Source: Candidatus Aquirickettsiella gammari (GTDB taxonomy: Bacteria > Pseudomonadota > Gammaproteobacteria > Diplorickettsiales > Diplorickettsiaceae). Taken from it: a DNA stretch of 64,000 nucleotides. Position numbers and translations under genes: made by a program. The notes beneath the pieces are model-generated. The model worked only from the letters and a program-made list of their open reading frames with translations. It was not told the DNA's origin and did no database searches. Position 1 is the first letter of the stretch, and each line of letters begins with the position of its first letter. The stretch is taken from the NCBI GenBank assembly GCA_002290645.2, contig NMOS02000007.1, positions 1-64,000 of the forward strand, read 5' to 3'. Of the stretch, positions 60,557 to 64,000 are shown piece by piece.

Positions 60557-61525
60557 CTACTTGATTCCCTGGCTCAGAATATCATGGATATGGATGACGC
60601 CAAGAGGTTTTTTTTCATCTACAACAATCAAAGTGGTTATCTTGCTCGCTTCCATCTTTTCTAAAGCCTCAGCCGCTAGCTGCTCTTTATTTATGGTTTT
60701 GCAGTGAGAAGTCATTACCTGATCAACCAGCGTGGTTTTTAGATTTAAGCCTTGATCAATGGCCCTTCTAAGATCACCATCGGTAAAAACACCTAGAAGA
60801 TATTGGTCTTTATCAGTAATTATGGCCATTCCGAGACGTTTTTGTGAAATCTCGAATAGTGTTTGGATTAAAGGCGTACCGGATACCACCTTAGGAATGT
60901 CGGAGCCAGTATGCATAATATCCGCAACTTTTAACAACAAACGGCGCCCTAATTGACCCTTTGGATGAACCTTGGCAAAGTCATCACGGGTAAAATTCCG
61001 CCTATTAAGTAATGATACTGCAATCGCATCACCCATGACTAACATCGCTGTACTGCTGGATGTAGGTGCTAACCCTAAAGGACAGGCTTCTTGTTTAATC
61101 GCTATATGAAGTGTAATCGTTGCTTGTTGGGCTAAAGTAGAACGAGGGTTCCCTGTTATTAAGATGAATGGAATGTTTAATAATTTAAGCGTAGGCAAAA
61201 TACTAATGAGTTCATCGGTTTCTCCAGAATGGGAGATAGCTAGAACTACATCCTTACAATTAATCATGCCTAGATCGCCATGATTTGCTTCGGCAGCATG
61301 GATAAAAAAAGCAGGACTTCCTGTGCTCGCTAGAGTGGCAGCGATTTTATTACCGATGTGACCCGATTTTCCAATGCCGATTACAATGATATGACCTTGG
61401 CAATTAAAAAGTATTTCGCAGGCACGCTCAAAATTTGCGTCAACCTTGTCTAACAAGCCCAGAATAGTATTTCCTTCAATCTCAATGACTTTACGGGCTG
61501 ATTCGGAGAATTTCTTAGTCTTCAT
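60557..61525 (-). CDS. kdsD: Arabinose-5-phosphate isomerase
   Basis: First committed step to Kdo, the inner-core LPS sugar. The 322 residues hold an SIS sugar-isomerase domain (about 35-175; GIGKSGHIGNKIAATLASTG) and two CBS domains (about 205-322). Normally kdsC follows; here lptC follows after 49 bases. Confidence 0.95.
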   Translation of the reverse strand: MKTKKFSESARKVIEIEGNTILGLLDKVDANFERACEILFNCQGHIIVIGIGKSGHIGNKIAATLASTGSPAFFIHAAEANHGDLGMINCKDVVLAISHSGETDELISILPTLKLLNIPFILITGNPRSTLAQQATITLHIAIKQEACPLGLAPTSSSTAMLVMGDAIAVSLLNRRNFTRDDFAKVHPKGQLGRRLLLKVADIMHTGSDIPKVVSGTPLIQTLFEISQKRLGMAIITDKDQYLLGVFTDGDLRRAIDQGLNLKTTLVDQVMTSHCKTINKEQLAAEALEKMEASKITTLIVVDEKKPLGVIHIHDILSQGIK

Positions 61526-61576
61526 AGGCTTTAATCATAAAATTGAATTAAGATCAGCGAGAAAAAATTAAAATAT

Positions 61577-62890
61577 TTAATTTGGATTCTCTAAGCTTAA
61601 CATACCGGTATTGTTTGCATAGGCGAATAACTCAGCGTAACGCCCCCAGTCAATAACGGTACGAAGCACCCGCTCCGCTTCTTTTTCACTCAAGAAATCC
61701 TCTAATTCATTGAGAAAACGATCTCTAGAGGCACGTTGACCTGCTGTACGCCTTTCTTCTAAAACCTGACGAATATGTTTAGCTAAAGGTACGTAACGTA
61801 ATAAATGAGCCGCAAATATCTTTTTTCGTTCTAAGATATCTGCGTTTGCGAATAATCTACCGGCTTCTGTTAAGATTAATTCTCCATGATTGACATGGGC
61901 AAAACCTAATATATCTAATACTTCAGTTAATGGAAATAAATCATCAACATCTAAATGTAGCGACTCGGTAAGCTCAGGTAGGCTAATATGACCTTGATAT
62001 TCCGATTGATCTAAGGTTTCAAGCAAACCGGTTAATTCAGAAATATCCGCATCAGGGAGACGATAACCAATATCGGTAATACGCGGCAATTGTTCTTTGA
62101 GACGTAGTTTTTTACGCTCATCCATTTGGCGGGTAATTAAAGAATATATTTCGTCAACGTATTGTCGAAATTCAGTATCTTGTTCAGCGCGTGGATAAGC
62201 TAAATCAATGGCTAATTCTGCCCGGATAGTGCCTGGATCACTATCAAAGACAATAACGCGATTAGCGAGTAATACCGCCTCTTCAATATTGTGCGTTACA
62301 AATAAAATTCCACGAGTACCCGTTTGTTTTTCTTCCCATAGATCCAGTAAATCGCTTTTAAGATTATCTGCTGTGAGTACATCTAAGGCAGAAAAAGGCT
62401 CATCCATTAATAGTACATCTGGATTTATGACTAATGCACGTGCAAATCCCACCCGTTGACGCATCCCGCCGGATAATTCTTTAGGATAAGCGGACTCAAA
62501 GCCATCAAGCCCTATGATGTCGATGGCTTTTAATGCGCGTGTTCTACGTTCATCGCGAGGGACACGTAGTGCTTCTAGGCCTAATTCAACATTTTCTAAA
62601 ACGGTTAACCAAGGAAGTAGCGCAAAGTTTTGAAACACCATCGCCATGCCTTGCACAGGGCCGTGCACAACCTGGTCTCGATAAGTGACGCTGCCATTAC
62701 TAGGATTGGTAAGGCCGGCAATAATCCGTAATAAGGTAGATTTTCCTGAACCTGATTTTCCTAACAAAGCGACAATCTCATCTTCATAGAGTTGAAAGTT
62801 GACTTTATCTAACACTAATAATTCTTGTTGCTCGGCTTTTTTAAATGATTTGCCGATATCTTTTACAGTAAAAATAGGTTTTTTATTCAT
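61577..62890 (-). CDS. ABC transporter ATPase with AAA-associated C-terminal domain
   Basis: A 437-residue ATPase of the nitrate/sulfonate/bicarbonate class. Walker A GKSGSGKS at 44-51, LSGGMRQR signature and VLLMDEPFSALD Walker B are followed by an extra C-terminal domain (about 290-437) known from COG4754 proteins. ATG 62890 with GAGAG upstream is preferred over a longer frame that would overlap the permease. The substrate is not known; no binding protein is seen. Confidence 0.9.
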   Translation of the reverse strand: MNKKPIFTVKDIGKSFKKAEQQELLVLDKVNFQLYEDEIVALLGKSGSGKSTLLRIIAGLTNPSNGSVTYRDQVVHGPVQGMAMVFQNFALLPWLTVLENVELGLEALRVPRDERRTRALKAIDIIGLDGFESAYPKELSGGMRQRVGFARALVINPDVLLMDEPFSALDVLTADNLKSDLLDLWEEKQTGTRGILFVTHNIEEAVLLANRVIVFDSDPGTIRAELAIDLAYPRAEQDTEFRQYVDEIYSLITRQMDERKKLRLKEQLPRITDIGYRLPDADISELTGLLETLDQSEYQGHISLPELTESLHLDVDDLFPLTEVLDILGFAHVNHGELILTEAGRLFANADILERKKIFAAHLLRYVPLAKHIRQVLEERRTAGQRASRDRFLNELEDFLSEKEAERVLRTVIDWGRYAELFAYANNTGMLSLENPN

Positions 62891-62910
62891 AATAGCTAGC
62901 TCTCTTCTGA

Positions 62911-64000
62911 TTAATCTAATCGATATCGCGATTGAGATAGATTGTATAACGGCCGCCAAACTAAATGATTCATAACTAATACAAATGCACTCATCATGGC
63001 CATACCAAGTGCCACACGCGGAAAATCACCGGCCGCTGTAGATTCTGCAATATAAGAACCTAGTCCTGTTGCAGTGAGTGTGGTAGACCCCCAACTAATT
63101 ACCTCGGTTAGGATAGTTATATTCCATCCTCCTCCAATAGCCGTAATGGTTCCTGTGATCCAATGAGGAAATATTCCGGGTAAAATTAAACGACGCCACC
63201 ATTGCCAACCTTTGACACCAAAATTACTACTAGCTTCTTTAAGATCTTCCGGTAAGGCTGCAGTACCGGCGATAATATTGAATAAAATGTACCACTGCGT
63301 CCCTAATAATAATAAAGGGGTTGACCAAATCTCGATATTTAATCGATATCTTAAAATCAGGATAACAGCAACTGGAAATAAAACATTGGCTGGAAATGCT
63401 GCTAAAAACTGAGCAATAGGTTGTACCCATTCTGCAATACGCCGGTTTAACCCGATAAAAACCCCAATAGGTATCCAAATGATACTCGCTATCAAAATAA
63501 TGGTGACAATTCTTAATGCCGTTATAAGGCCTAAAAGCAGTACATGAAATAATTCATGGGATGAGATATGTTTGAATATAAAATGTAGTAATAGCCAAAG
63601 TGAACCGGTCACCAATACAGTAAGGCTGGTATACCAGATAAGCTCGATAAATCTATTCGGCGCCGGTTTTTTAGCGACGGGTTCTTGTTTTATTCCGTTT
63701 GCGAAAGAAAGATTGACAATCGCATCACCGAATATCCCCAAAAAATGACTTAAATATTTTAAAATATAGGTTCGTTGTAATAACACAGTAATCCATGATC
63801 GAGACACATATTCTTGGCTGACTTGTTCGAATGTAAATTTTTTTGACCAGTTTAATAAGGGTCTAAAAAAAAGTTGGTCATAGAGTAAAATGACAATTAA
63901 CATCGTAAGGATGGTGTAGACTACTCCCGACATACTGGCTTGGCTGATCGCAAGGCTGAGATAAGAACCTACGCCAGGTAAGACGATAGTTTGGTTATGC
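62911..64000 (-). CDS. ABC anion-type permease, 5' end beyond window
   Basis: The frame stays open from the stop at 62911 to the right edge. Upstream of an internal Met at 63933 it reads IVLPGVGSYLSLAISQAS, clearly still a permease, so the true start lies outside. It shows two permease modules, typical of COG4986: the end of one near the edge and a full one at about 62911-63560 (EAA loop in DLKEASSNFGVKGWQWWRRLILPGIFP). It pairs with the ATPase 20 bases downstream. Confidence 0.9.
   Translation of the reverse strand, partial: HNQTIVLPGVGSYLSLAISQASMSGVVYTILTMLIVILLYDQLFFRPLLNWSKKFTFEQVSQEYVSRSWITVLLQRTYILKYLSHFLGIFGDAIVNLSFANGIKQEPVAKKPAPNRFIELIWYTSLTVLVTGSLWLLLHFIFKHISSHELFHVLLLGLITALRIVTIILIASIIWIPIGVFIGLNRRIAEWVQPIAQFLAAFPANVLFPVAVILILRYRLNIEIWSTPLLLLGTQWYILFNIIAGTAALPEDLKEASSNFGVKGWQWWRRLILPGIFPHWITGTITAIGGGWNITILTEVISWGSTTLTATGLGSYIAESTAAGDFPRVALGMAMMSAFVLVMNHLVWRPLYNLSQSRYRLD

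Overview
The window is a gammaproteobacterial chromosome segment, AT-rich and densely coding. Gene content and order point to the order Legionellales, probably a host-associated Coxiellaceae-like lineage such as Rickettsiella or Diplorickettsia. This rests on the protein families, the AT-rich intergenic DNA, the leucine-rich-repeat and ankyrin proteins and several decayed genes. No rRNA is present, so the assignment is an inference. No complete tRNA gene, CRISPR array or insertion-sequence transposase was seen.

Left end (1-4590) is the only clearly accessory region. It holds an edge-truncated unknown gene, a leucine-rich-repeat/coiled-coil protein, a truncated tRNA-Thr(TGT) joined to a decayed 3' copy of birA, a decayed effector-like gene (3292-4148) and a structured GC-rich repeat (about 4266-4536) next to intact birA. 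The two birA/tRNA junction copies are direct repeats around the decayed gene, which looks like the scar of an integration or duplication at a tRNA gene.

Region 4587-23270 is housekeeping: birA, comM, ubiK, a fused APH-like/P-loop kinase, cfa, rppH-ptsP, a DprE1-like FAD oxidase, prlC, recA-recX, hldE-hldD for the LPS heptose precursor, a ComEA-like protein, a cytochrome c5 and a eukaryote-type class I aldolase. Region 23669-32078 is a complete atpIBEFHAGDC operon followed by glmU.

Region 32110-45859 carries an AmiD-like amidase, a host-attachment-family protein, an amidase, sodC, a LysR regulator, a DprE2-like SDR, DUF190-crcB, acnB, yggS, a single-chain glycyl-tRNA synthetase, typA and a conserved unknown. 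Region 45988-51471 is ubiE-ubiJ-ubiB followed by a lone TatA-like protein. No tatB or tatC follows; instead there are a receiver-domain protein, an ankyrin protein and ispH. Region 51528-58415 has aqpZ, a type IV pilin, sppA, clpB, purB and hpf.

Region 58658-64000 is the lptB-lptA-lptC-kdsD block on the minus strand, without the rpoN and kdsC genes usually found in it, and then an ABC anion-type transporter whose permease runs off the right edge. Envelope assembly (heptose, Kdo, Lpt, GlmU, Cfa), ubiquinone synthesis and oxidative phosphorylation dominate. Competence-related parts (ComEA, pilin, ComM, RecA) are scattered.
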